The position numbers were made by a program, and so were the translations under genes. The notes beneath the pieces are model-generated. The model was not told where the DNA came from, made no database searches, and saw only the letters and a list, made by a program, of their open reading frames with translations. Source: Paramyrothecium sp. XJ0827 (lineage: Eukaryota > Ascomycota > Sordariomycetes > Hypocreales > Stachybotryaceae). Taken from it: a stretch of DNA of 64,000 nucleotides. Of this stretch, positions 1 through 11,244 are shown one piece after another. Location of the stretch: positions 248,001-312,000 of the forward strand of contig JAJFPB010000014.1 of NCBI GenBank assembly GCA_020881915.1. The letters are read 5' to 3'. The stretch's first letter is position 1, and the number at the start of each line of letters is the position of its first letter.

Positions 1-923
1 TCGACGAGGTCGCCCTTCCAATCTCTTCGCAGGAGATCGCGGACGCCGAGATGGTCCAAGTCCTTCTTGGCACTCTTGAGCTCGTCGGCTAGCTCCTGCA
101 TCTTGTCGTCAAGATCCGACTTGCGCCAGTTGCTTCGCTTCAAGACCCTCAGGGCGGTCTTGCGGTCCTCGTCTGTAGCATTCTCGAGGCCTCCGGAATC
201 GATGGCGATGGCGCCCAGAATGAGCTCGAGCAGCTCGTGAGGCATGTGGTACTCTTGCGGCAAGGCTTCCAACTCATCTAGCATCTGCCGAGCCACCAGG
301 GTCGTGCAGCTGGCGACCTTTTCGAAGATACGTGGCTTGGCGTCAGGGCCAGCGCCCCTGTCCTTGTGGTGGTCAAAGATGCTGATGATGGGGGACTTGC
401 TCCATTTCCGCAGAGGCGTAGGGTGGTCAACGAGTATGATGCCCTTGATGTCGACGGCCAGCGTTTGAGGGTCCTCGGGCAGTTCGTCGATGGTCAGAAG
501 GTCCGAGTGGCCGGAGCTCATTTGAGAATTGTCCAGGGCCACCTTGTTCTCGGGACGCAGGTCCAGCGCGTCGGTGGGCGTCTGCAGCAGAGCAATGGCC
601 TTGACCGGGTGTGTAGAGTTCTCCGTGGCGTGCTGGAGATGGTATGCCCAGGTCAGGGCCGCGGTCATGGAGTCGAGGTCGCCGCCCTCATTGCCCTGGA
701 CGATGATCCATTCCGCCGCTCTGCCATCTTGCCAGTCGAGGAGAAAGCGACGCTTGGTCTCGCGAGACCACTCGCTGAAATGACCAACGCCAATCTCCCC
801 AGACTTGCGGCCGCGAGTGAGATCGGGGCCGGCCATGACATGCTGCACGTCTTGCGCGCTTGCGCCAATTGAGGCACAAGCAGCCAGCGAGGCGGCCGAA
901 ACCAGCGCGTGAACAACGTGCAT
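1..923 (-). CDS. Secreted exopolyphosphatase-like DHH-family phosphoesterase, C-terminus beyond the window
   Basis: Reading from the ATG at 923 gives 307 uninterrupted codons to the window edge. The N-terminus (MHVVHALVSAASLAACAS) looks like a signal peptide cut before about residue 24. Next come GNEGGDLDS (about residue 75), then VDH, then DHHKD (about residue 180), which are the metal-binding motifs of DHH/DHHA2 phosphoesterases. Spacing and flanks (LRPEN, LLTIDELP, FDHHKD) match fungal Ppx1-type exopolyphosphatases, which release phosphate from the ends of polyphosphate chains. Family members usually have about 400 residues, so part of the DHHA2 domain is missing at the edge. The signal peptide suggests entry into the secretory or vacuolar route rather than the cytosol; this is inference. 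An inorganic pyrophosphatase of the same superfamily is the alternative. No intron is seen. Confidence 0.8.
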   Translation of the reverse strand, partial: MHVVHALVSAASLAACASIGASAQDVQHVMAGPDLTRGRKSGEIGVGHFSEWSRETKRRFLLDWQDGRAAEWIIVQGNEGGDLDSMTAALTWAYHLQHATENSTHPVKAIALLQTPTDALDLRPENKVALDNSQMSSGHSDLLTIDELPEDPQTLAVDIKGIILVDHPTPLRKWSKSPIISIFDHHKDRGAGPDAKPRIFEKVASCTTLVARQMLDELEALPQEYHMPHELLELILGAIAIDSGGLENATDEDRKTALRVLKRSNWRKSDLDDKMQELADELKSAKKDLDHLGVRDLLRRDWKGDLV

Positions 924-1696
924 GACTGAATGCACAAGGGCGTCTTGATATGAGTAGCTCAGGGAAGCAGTATCTGCGCTGCCTCTGTCCGCGTAGCAGG
1001 TTGACGGCGAGAATCCACCTTCAATTGTGTGTAGGGACGAAGCGTCACCAACGTGACGTAGGACGCGATCTGGGCCAATGGGTTGCGTAGCCAAGCAAAC
1101 AAGCTCAGCCAGTCAAATGTAAAGATCAGGGGCCAGAAGAAACTCTTGGCAGATCCACGCTCAGTCCAGTCGCCCCCAAGGTCTCTAGGGTAGCCAGAAG
1201 TGCCATTTGTAAGCTTGGTCTCGTAACACCGGCTTTGGCCAAAAGCCGATGCGGAGACTAGACCAAATCCTACACGCTTGTCCATTGCTCGGCCAATCTC
1301 CCAAGACCGAGCCCTGCCCCTATTGGCTGGTTCGAGAATAACTGGAGACGTCCGTAGCTCTGGCGGCTCATGATGAACAATCAGTGGAGGTGCGACAATC
1401 ACCGAGTGCGATCTCTAGCGCATGCATTACCGATCCATGATCCGTTATTGTGAAAACCACAAACTATATAACAATATTGATTCACCATGAGTCAAATGGT
1501 TTTCTTTCTGGTATTCATTCATATCATCATCTAACACAATCACAATAACCATCCTTCTCAACCTCTTCAATCATCCTCGACCTCTAAGAAGCCGATAGCA
1601 TCGCTTCACAGCCCACAACAGCCCAATCAACAATAATTCACCAATAATTCACCATTTTCGAGAACTTTTTGCTAGAAATTACATAGAGCTTTCACA
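924..1696. other. Intergenic, divergent promoter region
   Basis: This lies between the start of the polyphosphatase gene and the start of the NmrA-like gene, so it probably holds both promoters. A 147-codon minus-strand frame (959-1402) has no recognisable motif. The CA/CT-rich stretch at about 1540-1690 looks like the 5' leader of the NmrA-like gene. Confidence 0.6.
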
Positions 1697-2657
1697 ATGA
1701 GCCGAACCATTCTTGTTACCGGCGCCACTGGCAACCAAGGCGGCGCCGTGGTCGACGCCCTGCTGGCCGCCAACGCCGGATTTAGCATCCTTGCTCTCAC
1801 CCGCGACGCCAACTCTGCCTCGTCTCAGAAACTCAAAGCCAAATCTTCCGACATTACGGTCATTCAAGGAGACTTGAGCGACACAGAGGCCGTCTTCAAG
1901 AGCGCCGAGGCAGCATCTTCCCAACCTATCTGGGGTGTGTTTAGTGTTCAGGTAAGAATTCTCCGCGCTGTTCTCATACTGGAACGAGGTACTAACACGC
2001 TCATCACAGGCTCCTGCTTTCAACAAGGACGGTCCTACCATTGAACAACAACAGGGTAAGGATCTAGTCGACTCCGCCATCAAACATGGCGTCAAGCACT
2101 TTGTCTATTCCTCGGTCGACCGACACGGCGACCGCTCTCTCGAGAATCCCACCAACGTGCCTCATTTCGTCAGCAAGCATAACATTGAGCACCACCTCAT
2201 CGACAAGGCCCAAGCAAGCGAAATGACATGGACCATTCTGCGCCCTACAGCTTTCATGGATAACCTGAACGTCAAAAACATGGCCTCCGTATTCGCCACG
2301 TCCTGGAAGAACACTGTGCACCGGCCGCTGCAGCTTATCGCAACGGAGGATATTGGTGTTTTCGCCGCCAAGGCCTTCCTGAACGTCGATCAGTTCAAGA
2401 ATAGAGCCCTTTCGCTCGCCGGAGATGAGCTTACGTTCGAGGAGCTGAACAAAATCTTCCAAGAGGTCAAGGGCACAGACTCACCCCAAACGTGGGGCTT
2501 CCTCGTCAAGGCTGTTTTCTGGATGTCAACCGAGATGCGAACCATGTTTGCCTGGTTTGAGGAAGAGGGTTACGGCGCAAATGTTGCCGAGCTGAAGAAG
2601 ATCCACCCGGAATTGAAAGACATGAGGGCGTGGGTCAAGGATACTTACCAGGCATAA
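1697..2657 (+). CDS. NmrA-like NAD(P)-binding family protein
   Basis: Two exons, 1697-1951 and 2010-2657, joined in phase 0 by a 58-nt intron with donor GTAAGA, an ACTAAC branch site and acceptor CACAG. The protein has 300 residues, the usual length for the family. It opens with a Rossmann beta-alpha-beta (TILVTGATGNQGGAVVDAL, residues 4-22). Later come HFVYSSVDR and a variant of the atypical SDR catalytic region, then WTILRPTAFMDN. NmrA-like proteins bind NAD(P) and act as redox sensors or as reductases. The nitrogen regulator NmrA is the named relative, but many paralogues have unknown substrates. The tail (AELKKIHPELKDMRAW) is typical of the short-chain NmrA subgroup. The neighbouring TmpA-like gene ends toward it, so the pair is convergent. 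Confidence 0.88.
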
Positions 2658-2898
2658 GCCTCTACCTAGGCTGGCGATTGGCCATGTCTTGATGCAAATG
2701 AATTGTTTCAGTAATCTCAAGGTGTTATGGAAAGTGGAAGTATATGATGTATGTAGAAAAGCGCTTTGCTCAATTGTAATTTTATGCCATCTCTAATACA
2801 GGATCTTTATCATACCATGCTCGCTATCCCTTGTGATCTTGTTCTAATGCCTGATTGCGCCTTTGATGCCGACAAAAATTGGAAAAACAAGGAAAATG

Positions 2899-4592
2899 CT
2901 AAGAGTCGAAGATTGCACCATAAGCTGGAACGCCTCGACTCTCCAATCCGTAGACGACCTTCTTGGTAACCTTCATATTCGAGATGATCACAACAGCCTC
3001 ACAAGGTCCAGACCCCTTGATCGTCTGGCTTGCCGACCAGTCTTGATTGCAAGGCTTGCTCTCTTTCTTGCTACTTTCCCAGACGTTGTACGCAATCTTG
3101 ACGAGGTCGGGGCGACCGGTCTTCTTGGTGTCAATGATGATTGCACGCGGGTCAGCCTTGTAAAGCTGATCGATCACAGCTTGTCCGTATGTCTCCTCTG
3201 GCTTGGGTGTGGACCAGATGATGCGCACTGGGTGATTTGGCTTCTCCACAAACAGAGAGAGGCACGGTCCAATGCCAGAGCCGGTGGCCATGACAATACA
3301 TGGCTCGAAAAGACCAGCCACACGAAGAACACCATACTGCGGCGTGCCCCGGGTGTAGATCTTGGTGGGTGGATTGTGAATGATCTTATTGGTCCAATCA
3401 CCAGCATTGGAAACCAGTACAGAGAAGCCTTTCTCCCCAACATGTGAGAAACCGACAGCCTTGGTCTTCTGGTCTTGGGTAGAGGCTTCTTCACTGGGAG
3501 TCCCGGCACTCAGTGCGAGCTCAGCGTCAGAGCCATCATTTGGAGACGGGGCAGGAGGATTAGGGATGACCGCAAATGCATGCGTCTCCTTAAGTGGGCT
3601 GTCCGTCAAGCGAATAGCCTGCCCATAGTGAACATTGCGGTGGTTGAAGTTCAGTTTGACGCAGTGGTCAGACAAGACTTCTGCCTCGACATCTCGAAGA
3701 CGAAGGCGAGACCATGGGTAGATCACAAGCAAGGTGATGGCAATCAGCATCCAAAACGAGGCCGATTGAAGCAGCCCCTTCGAAAATGACACGTTGCCGA
3801 TGTCTGCCTGGTCCGCGGTGGAGAGCATGGTCTGAGCCCAGAACAGTAGGATGGCCGTCCAGCCCATAAACCGGTGTGTGGCCTCGAACGTATCGTGGTA
3901 CTTGACACGCATCGCCGGGTGGGCGAACGCAAGAATGATGATGAGCAGAAAGAGCACACTGAAGCTGGAAATCAGAGTCAGGCTGCGGAGAAGTGATGGA
4001 AATGACTCCCGAATCGAGTCCTCGGTTAACAAGATGAGGAACACAATGTACCACAGAGTGGCCGCTGTCGCACCGCCGCTGTGGATGCCGCCGTACGAGT
4101 AGACCTTGGCGAAGAGGCGTCGGGACCAGAGCGGCAGCGCCTTGGGCCACGTCCCCAGGACGACGAACATGGCATTGACGACGTGCTCATTGCGAACGAG
4201 CAGGCTGGCCAGGAGGTTGGCAGAGACTGCAATTGACGCAGTTTGGTACGTGAATGTGTTGGCACCAGAGAGCGAAACACGATAAAGGCAACAATATTGC
4301 CGACAAATACGAGAGAAAAGATTCGACGGTAAACAGAACCAAAGTTCCAGCGAAGGTAGCGATAGGCACGGCTGCCCTGTTTATTGGGCAGTGGGATGTC
4401 GGAGTCGGAAGGTTTGGACGTCCCGCTCCAAGGTTTGACGGCTCGCTGCCCAAGTATTTGGCGGACAAGCTCCCTTCTTCTAGCTGTTTGTGCCTGATTC
4501 AAGAAGCTGGGCTTGCCGCTCATGGCAAATGCTTTGTGGGGGACTGTGAGCGACATGGTTCTTTGGATGAGGATGTGTCTGAACACAGACAA
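2899..4592 (-). CDS. tmpA: TmpA-like integral membrane flavoprotein oxidoreductase, broken by a 2-nt frameshift
   Basis: The first frame runs from the ATG at 4592 through RAYRYLRWNFGSVYRRIF and a membrane segment (LVFVGNIVAFIVFR). The second frame picks up exactly there (GANTFTYQTASIAVSANLL) and runs to the stop at 2899. It carries further membrane helices, KVYSYGGIHSGGA, a His in the HRFMGWTAILLFW helix, and a C-terminal reductase with the nucleotide-binding motif GSGIGPCLSL. The frames disagree by two bases at an (AG)3 tract, 4267-4272; one CT unit fewer restores a single frame of about 563 residues. No splice site explains it. The family (Aspergillus nidulans TmpA, also the C-terminal half of TmpL) is linked to conidiation and redox control. 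Either a recent inactivating indel or an assembly error. A ferric reductase is the alternative, less likely because the N-terminus is TmpA-like. Confidence 0.72.
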
Positions 4593-6654
4593 GAGTGTTC
4601 AAAGGGAGGATCAAATGTAGACAAGACAGGAGTGCGGGTCATTCTAGGTTCCCTTCCGTTGCGAGGCACATGTTCTTATTTATCGTGAATCATATACTCG
4701 CTTTCATTGAATTATGACGTTCCTAAAAGTGGCTTCCAGAAAGCAGTGAATAATTGTGCTCGCTGGCCCATCATTCCCCAGCCAGCCTCATCACCACCAG
4801 CGCACCGTCATCTTCCCTCGGTGACAGCCGTGCGCCCTAGCTTTCCTTTGAGAGCCAGGGAGCAGGGCACTAGCGAAAGAGAGACCGAGATGTAACGTAA
4901 CGAAGTGCGTAGTCTAAATCCAGCGGAGTGGCATGACTGTTGACAAGCGCAAGCCCCCGGCCTCCCCCATTGGCTCTCTGCCGACTAGGCGCGGCAAGTC
5001 CCAGGGAGTTATTTTCGTTCCATGTTATTTCTATTGGGTATTCTGACAAGAATAACTCGGATGCAGCATGCCGACGTGAGGGAATTGTTTCACTTGACAA
5101 GGCCTGTCCTTGTTAGACCGACGGCGGTTCAGGGAGCTACGCCGTTGAGGAGGTTTGGTGATATCCTCGCTCCTACATTTAGTTGAGCTTCCCATAATCC
5201 GTCGGATAGAATTGAGTGACTGTTTCTCTGTCCGTGGCACCAGATTTCCAGAACCCATGCCATTCCTTGAGGGCACCGTTTCATCACTCACCATGACGAG
5301 CCACTGAAAAAGTGCATGAACCTTTACAGTTTGAGATGAGCTGTAGAGCCAGACCAGGAAGCTCAACGAACCGTCGCATGCTAGATGCGGATTCTAGCAG
5401 TCCTAGTAATGCCGTTGGCGAGATTATCCTCGCCCGACACCAAGAAGTGCTTGGGGCGAACATTAAGGAACACTAACCCAACAGCTCTATCACGAGCCAT
5501 TCTGCTACCCAAAATAGATTCATCCATTCTCAGTTACTTACACGTCGGCACAAGTCTTACTTCCGACGGCACATCGGCAGTCAGAAACATGGTAGGGCTG
5601 GTCTCACGGCGAGCAAACAAAGGCTACCCCAAGCCGGAGCGGAGAATTTAGAATTGGTCGGCGTGCCCTAGCCTATTGTTTGGAGACATTCTGGATTACG
5701 AGGGGGCGGGAGCAGAGCATGCTAGACAAAGTTTATGTTGGTCTTCGCGAACTGATTATACGGACCGGCCGATGTGGCGCCCAGTAGCCTTATGTTAAAC
5801 ACGAAAGGAGCACAACGATGACGTGTGCGTCAGTGCATCACAGAATGCTATGGCCTCGTAAAGTCAGCACTACTGGCCTTCTTAGTATTCTTTCTTCCAT
5901 TGGGAACCGATTAGCAGATTGTATCATGCGCTCGGCCGTTCTATCAATAGCGCTGAAGACTTCATTGAGAAGCTTATCTTTAGTATGACTTTCTTTTTCT
6001 GCATGTGTTTTCCATGTTTTAAAGAGAGTCATTAGCTGGTTCGATCTGCTCAGCTGCCCAGAATGAACAGCAAAACGCATTCAACTACGGCCGAATATAT
6101 TCATGATCGAAACCATTCGTTTGTAACAAGTTGTGTCTCAACTAAAAGCCAAAAGGCTTTCTTTTTCATTTCATGTACTGGCTCATTTCGCTGGTTCGCC
6201 ATTAGTTCTCAGCAACATTCCAAGTTCAGTAGCCTATCCATAGAGTACCTATTAATCCCTTGCCCATCCAAATCACAGGCCATGAGATTTGGGAAATCCA
6301 ATACTCATTGCAACGAGACCCAGCTATTCTGCGCCGAAGGTATGAATAGCTATGTAGAAATCTGCACCGACGAGCTCGGTTTGTATTCATTACTGTATCA
6401 ACCTGAGGTGGACTGTTCTCGTTCGGGGCAATGAACATGGCCAGCCACCAGCCCAATATCTCGATACTTTAGCAAGGTCTCGGGTACTTGGTGCTTTCAT
6501 GTATTTTTGCCTACTATTCGACCACAATTCTAAGCTTTTGCGAATCAATGCACCTGCGCGTAGTACGGTATTTTATGGCTTCCTTTTGAGCTTGGTCTGT
6601 CCTAGGCTACTGCTAATACCTAGTATTGCAGATGTGTCTTTCCATCATGCTTCC
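4593..6654. other. Intergenic, about 2 kb, no supported gene
   Basis: Only short, motif-free open frames occur, the longest about 145 codons. The minus-strand frame at 5838-6080 has a charged, coding-looking stretch (AEKESHTKDKLLNEVF) but no start context, partner exon or recognised family. The sequence near 4593-4700 is probably the promoter of the TmpA-like gene. Confidence 0.55.
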
Positions 6655-6980
6655 TTAAGCACCAACTTCTCGTGAACTTTGGTATTCCTTCTCCTTGTTT
6701 TGGTGTTCAAGACTTTCAGGATTGTGGTGAGCCAAATTGCCGTCCTTGTCTTTCAAGATGATCTGCTGAGGGGTGAGCATAGACTTTCGGCGCAGGGGCT
6801 ATTAGAGAATAAAGCCTTGCTTACCTTTGGTGGATGTTTTACTCCCTCTCTGTCGGCTTCAGGCTGGGTCAGGACAACCTTTGTCACCTCGCCCTCGACA
6901 TCACCATGGTGGGTTCTAACAACCATGGTGTCGCCCTCTGCGATCGGCTTTCCGTGCTTGTCCACTGGTTGCTCGTGCAT
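6655..6980 (-). CDS. Hypervirulence-associated (HVA1) TUDOR-domain protein, 88 aa
   Basis: Two exons, 6825-6980 (52 codons, ending KHPPK) and 6655-6765 (36 codons plus stop), are separated by a 59-nt intron with donor GTAAGC and acceptor CTCAG, in phase 0. The protein begins MHEQPVDKHGKPIAEGD. It contains the beta-strand pattern GDVEGEVTKVV and, across the splice, ILKDKDGNLAHHNPESLEH, which matches the single small TUDOR-like domain of fungal HVA1 proteins. These are conserved 70-100 residue proteins of uncertain molecular function. The name comes from a Cryptococcus mutant phenotype and does not imply virulence here. The second exon is below most ORF cut-offs. The gene stands alone between long intergenic stretches. 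Confidence 0.85.
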
Positions 6981-7916
6981 GGTAACTTGAGCTGATCTAG
7001 ATACCGGAAGATGAATTTCGTGTGTATGACAATTGGTAAAGGTAAATGGAGAATTGATGCCGTTAAGCGGTCAGTTTCGGCTGGTTTACTTATGCCTGAG
7101 TTGACGTCATGATGTTTAAGAGACTTAGTCCACTACGCAACCACTAAAGACGCCCATGGCTGATTTCAGGGATGATCCATCTTTGGCCGTTATTGGTGGG
7201 ACCGGTCAGCTCTGCTGACTTACGGTTGGAAATGAAGGCTAAACAGCATGTGAAAACAGTCAAGAATCGGTGGAGGCCCCTTGCTTTCAAGCCATGGCCA
7301 TTGTCCACCGTTACTCTCGCGCCATGTCAGCTCCATAGCCGAGACAGATACCCTTGTCGCAAAATTTTGCACAGCGGTTGCCACCATTGACTACGAGCGT
7401 AATAATATTGGAGTTCACGCAAATGCGTTCCTGAGCCACCATACAGGCGCCATGGATTTCCTGGGCGAGGTCTTGAGTGGGTGTGACGTCCTAGGCGTGA
7501 ATTCCACATCAGGGACATCACGCATCGTGTAGCCCAGAAGCATTGTGAAACTACTTTCTTTTCCTGAATTCCCTGCGGGATTTCCGACATTGGGCGGTTT
7601 TTCTTTCTGCGGTCACGTCTCCTTCCAACGAAATTTCTCTTCCACCAGACCAGGTAGGTAGCACCTTCAAAGGTGATAGAGGGCCTCACATACCAAAGAG
7701 GCTTATATCAAAATGAAAAAAAATACAAGCATAGTCAGACCATTCTTTGACAAGACGCTTTACTACAATTTAGGCTGGAATGTCATATCTAATGCGAAAC
7801 CCGGTACAGGGCCCTCCTTCTTACCCTTGCGGCAGTCTCCAAATCACCTCTGTACCTGATCTGAAAGGGGTTTGTCTCGACAACAACCCAGTCATCGTCA
7901 TTCGATTCATCGCCTC
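6981..7916. other. Intergenic, no supported gene
   Basis: The first about 150 bases upstream of 6980 are probably the HVA1 promoter. A 120-codon minus-strand frame (7327-7689) has no motif and an implausible composition (runs of Arg, Trp and Tyr), so I do not call it. Confidence 0.5.
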
Positions 7917-8940
7917 TTATGCGAAGTCACTCACAGTAATCTTGTACCTCCCAGCTGGTGCGTAATTTCCATTCCCCAGAGCTCCAGACCATTGCAGACT
8001 ACTCAAACCTCGTGGAGCCCACTGAATGGGAGAACCTGCCATTTGACCTATAGTCCTAATCCCTCGAACTGTTGATGTTGAGTTGGACGTACATTTGGCC
8101 AGGGGCACGACGTAAGCGAAGACGTTGGGGGAGCCCCATTGAAGTGTGAACAACAATTCCGGGAGCTCGGAACGCCTGTCAACAGTACCTCGCGGAGGGA
8201 GCGTAAAGGTCTTGTTATGAGGCAAGGGTTCAATATTGGAATGGGATGAAGCGATCCGCGCATCCCGTTCTTTGATTGGGATTGCATTCCGGAGTGATCC
8301 CGAGAGCCCTTGATATGATAGCGACAAGGAGGAGCCATCGGAGCCGTTCACGGCGATAAAGCCTGACCAAAGAGTGTAGCGAGCATTATCTATGCCTTGA
8401 GGAGGAGTCGCAGAGACTGGAACTATTGCTGAATCTCCCGCCGCGATGGTGAGCTTTGAGTGACTAAACGCAAGTTCGGCATAAACACTCGAGGAGTTAT
8501 TAGGGAACGAGGATCCTGTCAAAGCATCCTCCTCGAGAGAAAAGAGGGTATGTGTCGGCACATGGCTGATATGGTAGCTAATTTCTTTGTCGTAGGTATT
8601 TGTTATAGTAAAGTTGCGAGTCTTCACAAAGTCTCCATAGGTTTGGTGTATCGATGAGGCTGGTAGCAAAGGCTGCGTCGTGGACCTGGATTAATCCAGC
8701 ACCTTGTTGAGACGGAGGTGCCAACCAGTCGGACCACTTGTCGTCGTAGAACAACTGAGTTCGCGCAGTAGACGCGAGGAGATTCGAGATGAATTTCGGG
8801 TCGTGAGAGCCTCGTGCCTCGCCGATCAAAGCAAACGCAAGGTTTCCCGGGTAGACGGGCCACCTCTCCAGGAAATCAGATGAGAATACGGCCAAGATTT
8901 TAGGCAGGAGTCAGCCAAGAGCTTTTTCGGGTGTAAGGCT
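7917..8940 (-). pseudogene. Relic of a subtilisin-like serine protease, C-terminal part only
   Basis: One frame (from about 8940) reads LAFALIGEARG then LLASTARTQLFYDDK, LAPPSQQGAGLIQVHDAA. This is the segment after the catalytic Ser helix in fungal subtilases with an Fn3-like tail. The GTSMA motif expected just upstream is missing: the sequence jumps from ILAVFSSDF to WPVYPGNLA, with an in-frame TGA shortly before. Near 8630-8650 the frame shifts, and the other frame continues with the family's tail (YGDFVKTRNFTITN, then about 240 residues to 7917). The Asp, His and Ser catalytic parts are absent, so no active protease can be made. I infer a decayed gene fragment: deletion, stop and frameshift are all visible. 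Confidence 0.75.
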
Positions 8941-9259
8941 GATCGCTAGGCGAATTAGCTTGTATTCCAAGGAGACATCCTCTGTAAACTCATCCTGGTT
9001 GCCAGTTTGAAGTATCAAGACAGGAAAACTTAGTATATGGAGATGCCGATTAGAACTGTTCTGCTGAAGGCCAGGCACTGGCATATTAGCCTCAAGAAGT
9101 GACGCATAGACAGTCTAGAACCGGACGTGGAACGGCTCAGTCACCTAAGCTGACCGCAGCGATGCTGGATACAAACTCCTCTCATATAATTTCCATATCA
9201 TCGTTAAATCACCAAATAACCAAAACCAGCCCCTCGCCAGTACCCCTGTCCCCCAGAAC
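8941..9259. other. Intergenic, nothing supported
   Basis: A minus-strand stretch at about 8940-9020 (EFTEDVSLEYKLIRLAISL) reads like former coding sequence. It could be an upstream remnant of the protease or of an unrelated gene. It ends at an in-frame TGA and matches no family I know. Confidence 0.35.
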
Positions 9260-9868
9260 TTATTCCATGTAGAACATGTCAATTGCAACCCATCCCTGGC
9301 CGGGTGTAAGCACACCGACGGCAATTACATTGTTCAACCACCAATACTTGTCGCTGCCAGTCTCGTATATACCTCGCAGGTAGATTTTGCCGTTTGATTG
9401 GGCCGGCCCGGACGTCTGGATGAAGATATTGCTGCCGTCATTCGTCTGGAGCTGGTAACGGGTATCCGCATTAAAAGTGCCTCGATTGTCCGTCAAGCTC
9501 CAGTCCGCGCCAATATCCAGGATGCGGCCTAGGGAGGTAATATCAGCTATATTCTTCGTAACTTTGTTCGGATGATTCGTGTTGCGAAGCATTCCGACAT
9601 TCCATGAGGTCGTGGAGAAACATTTAGGAAATTGACGTGAGGGAATTGGGGCTAACATACCAGCGAGCCGCGGTCCGGAAAATGTGCCACCAGTTATAGG
9701 GATAACGGTTCGCGATCCCCGGGGCCCCGTACCTACATTTATGGAGGAACCCAAAGTACAGTTAAGACTGTACAGGAAAGTCAGGGCAGGGGCAGTAGGC
9801 GCTGCGTAACAATCGGCAGCAACTATGGTGGTGGCTGCGACCAGACTCGTGAGGAAAGAAGGCAGCAT
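9260..9868 (-). CDS. Secreted DUF3237-family protein
   Basis: I read two exons, 9661-9868 and 9260-9528, around a 132-nt intron with donor GTATGT and acceptor CCTAG. They join in phase 1 to give 158 residues. The intron length is a multiple of three, so an unspliced 202-residue frame also exists. Removing it gives the continuous family match GPRLAG-RILDIGADWSLTD, which decides for the intron. The first about 22 residues (MLPSFLTSLVAATTIVAADC) form a signal peptide. Then follow the DUF3237 features: GADW, ADTRYQLQTNDGSNIFI, FETG-like YETGSDKYWWLNN, and a hydrophobic beta-strand end VAIDMFYM. The function of the family is unknown; it forms a beta-barrel in solved members. No partner gene is adjacent. 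Confidence 0.8.
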   Translation of the reverse strand: MLPSFLTSLVAATTIVAADCYAAPTAPALTFLYSLNCTLGSSINVGTGPRGSRTVIPITGGTFSGPRLAGMLAPIPSRQFPKCFSTTSWNVGMLRNTNHPNKVTKNIADITSLGRILDIGADWSLTDNRGTFNADTRYQLQTNDGSNIFIQTSGPAQSNGKIYLRGIYETGSDKYWWLNNVIAVGVLTPGQGWVAIDMFYME

Positions 9869-11244
9869 TTCGGAAGATGACTTGATTTCTTTCTTTTTTG
9901 CTCCTAGAGAATGGGCTTTGCTTGATATTAAGCAATATTGTTCATAAGAATACGGATTTGTTATTGTGAGATTCTTTGTGAACCCAGCAAGGTGCAGGAC
10001 TTTAAGAATGGTCCATGTGGCCGGCCTTTATGTGCCGAGTTCCCAAATGATTGAGGTGATCTCACCCTTTAAATATGCGCCAGCACTGGATCCTTGTGGT
10101 AGGAATCACTGACGCAACTTACGGAGTCTGATTGCCGTGTTTTCATCCCGCATACTGCCCCAATTAGGCAAAAAGATGGTGCCGAGGAGAAGTGCGGGGA
10201 CCGAGGCTCGAGTGCTGCTAGAAGCCCAAGGATTCTGCATTCAGCTCCTCAATCTTTTTACATCCAAAATCTCCGCTCGCGTCAGTCTGTTGCCGCAATT
10301 GCGGCTTCTTGAGGTCGTTGATGGTGAGAAGGAAATCTGGGGAAACAATGATAGCAAAAACGGGTAGCAGTGGGCTTCCAGATGCACGCCCTGTCTGTTC
10401 CAAGGATTTCCCATCTCCTGCCTTACCTCATAGAGTTATAATTGCTGGTTTTTGGTGATTTACTGGTTCACAATGTCAAGGCTGCAAGTTCTGCTGTGCA
10501 ACTTCGGGAAAAAAGTGATCACAATTATTTAAGAGCCTGCCGAGTTCCAAATAGCTGCTTACCCTAAACTCCAGCAAAATTCAGCAATCCCTTCAATCAT
10601 GGGCAAAAAATGACCATGTTTAAACTGGTAATTTGTCTGCACGTATAGCTTACACGATGAGTTTAGAAGCCGGGAAACCAAATTTTTATAATGTTTTGAT
10701 AGACAAAGCGTCCCATATTGCAGGGATTTGATTCTCCCCTCTTCAAACCTGGATAATCACAGTGTGCTTTGACCACCACACATTTGCTGAGGAAAACAAA
10801 GCCCGGGTACCTCAATGCCAGGCTCTACTAGCCCCAATTTTCACCTGCACGCTGTCACTATAAATAAATTGGAGAGAAGCAGGAACAGTTCCGCAAATAC
10901 ACAGCGGCCGGCATTCCGGAGAGCACCACAACGCCAGGCTAGCTGTATGCCTGCCTGCGCGCGCAATCCTACACATGATATCAAATAGTTCAACGTGCTT
11001 CCGTGGTCTTCAATCTGTTTTATCTCCAATATATTCTTAGCGAAATTACATTTTCCGATTGCTTGGCGACTGCTTGCCCAAGACAAACTGTTGCTGCGCC
11101 CAGGCCGCGGTCGGACCAGGTAAGATACCGAAATGACGAAATCGGATAATCAAAGGACCGAAAAGCGATATGATCCGATTCATCCCGTCACAATGTCAAC
11201 GCAAGTCTGCTTCCTCATCTCCGGCTTGGGCAATCAATCGCAAG
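9869..11244. other. Intergenic, promoter region of the ABC transporter
   Basis: No gene is supported. Open frames are under 85 codons and motif-free. An upstream in-frame ATG at 11170 could extend the ABC transporter by 25 residues, but those residues (MIRFIPSQCQRK...) are not hydrophobic or conserved-looking. Confidence 0.5.

Noticed and set aside
366..872. 168-codon plus-strand frame
   Set aside because: It is the antisense of the exopolyphosphatase-like gene, whose DHH motifs fix the true strand.
959..1402. 147-codon minus-strand frame
   Set aside because: No motif, odd composition, and it lies in a divergent promoter region.
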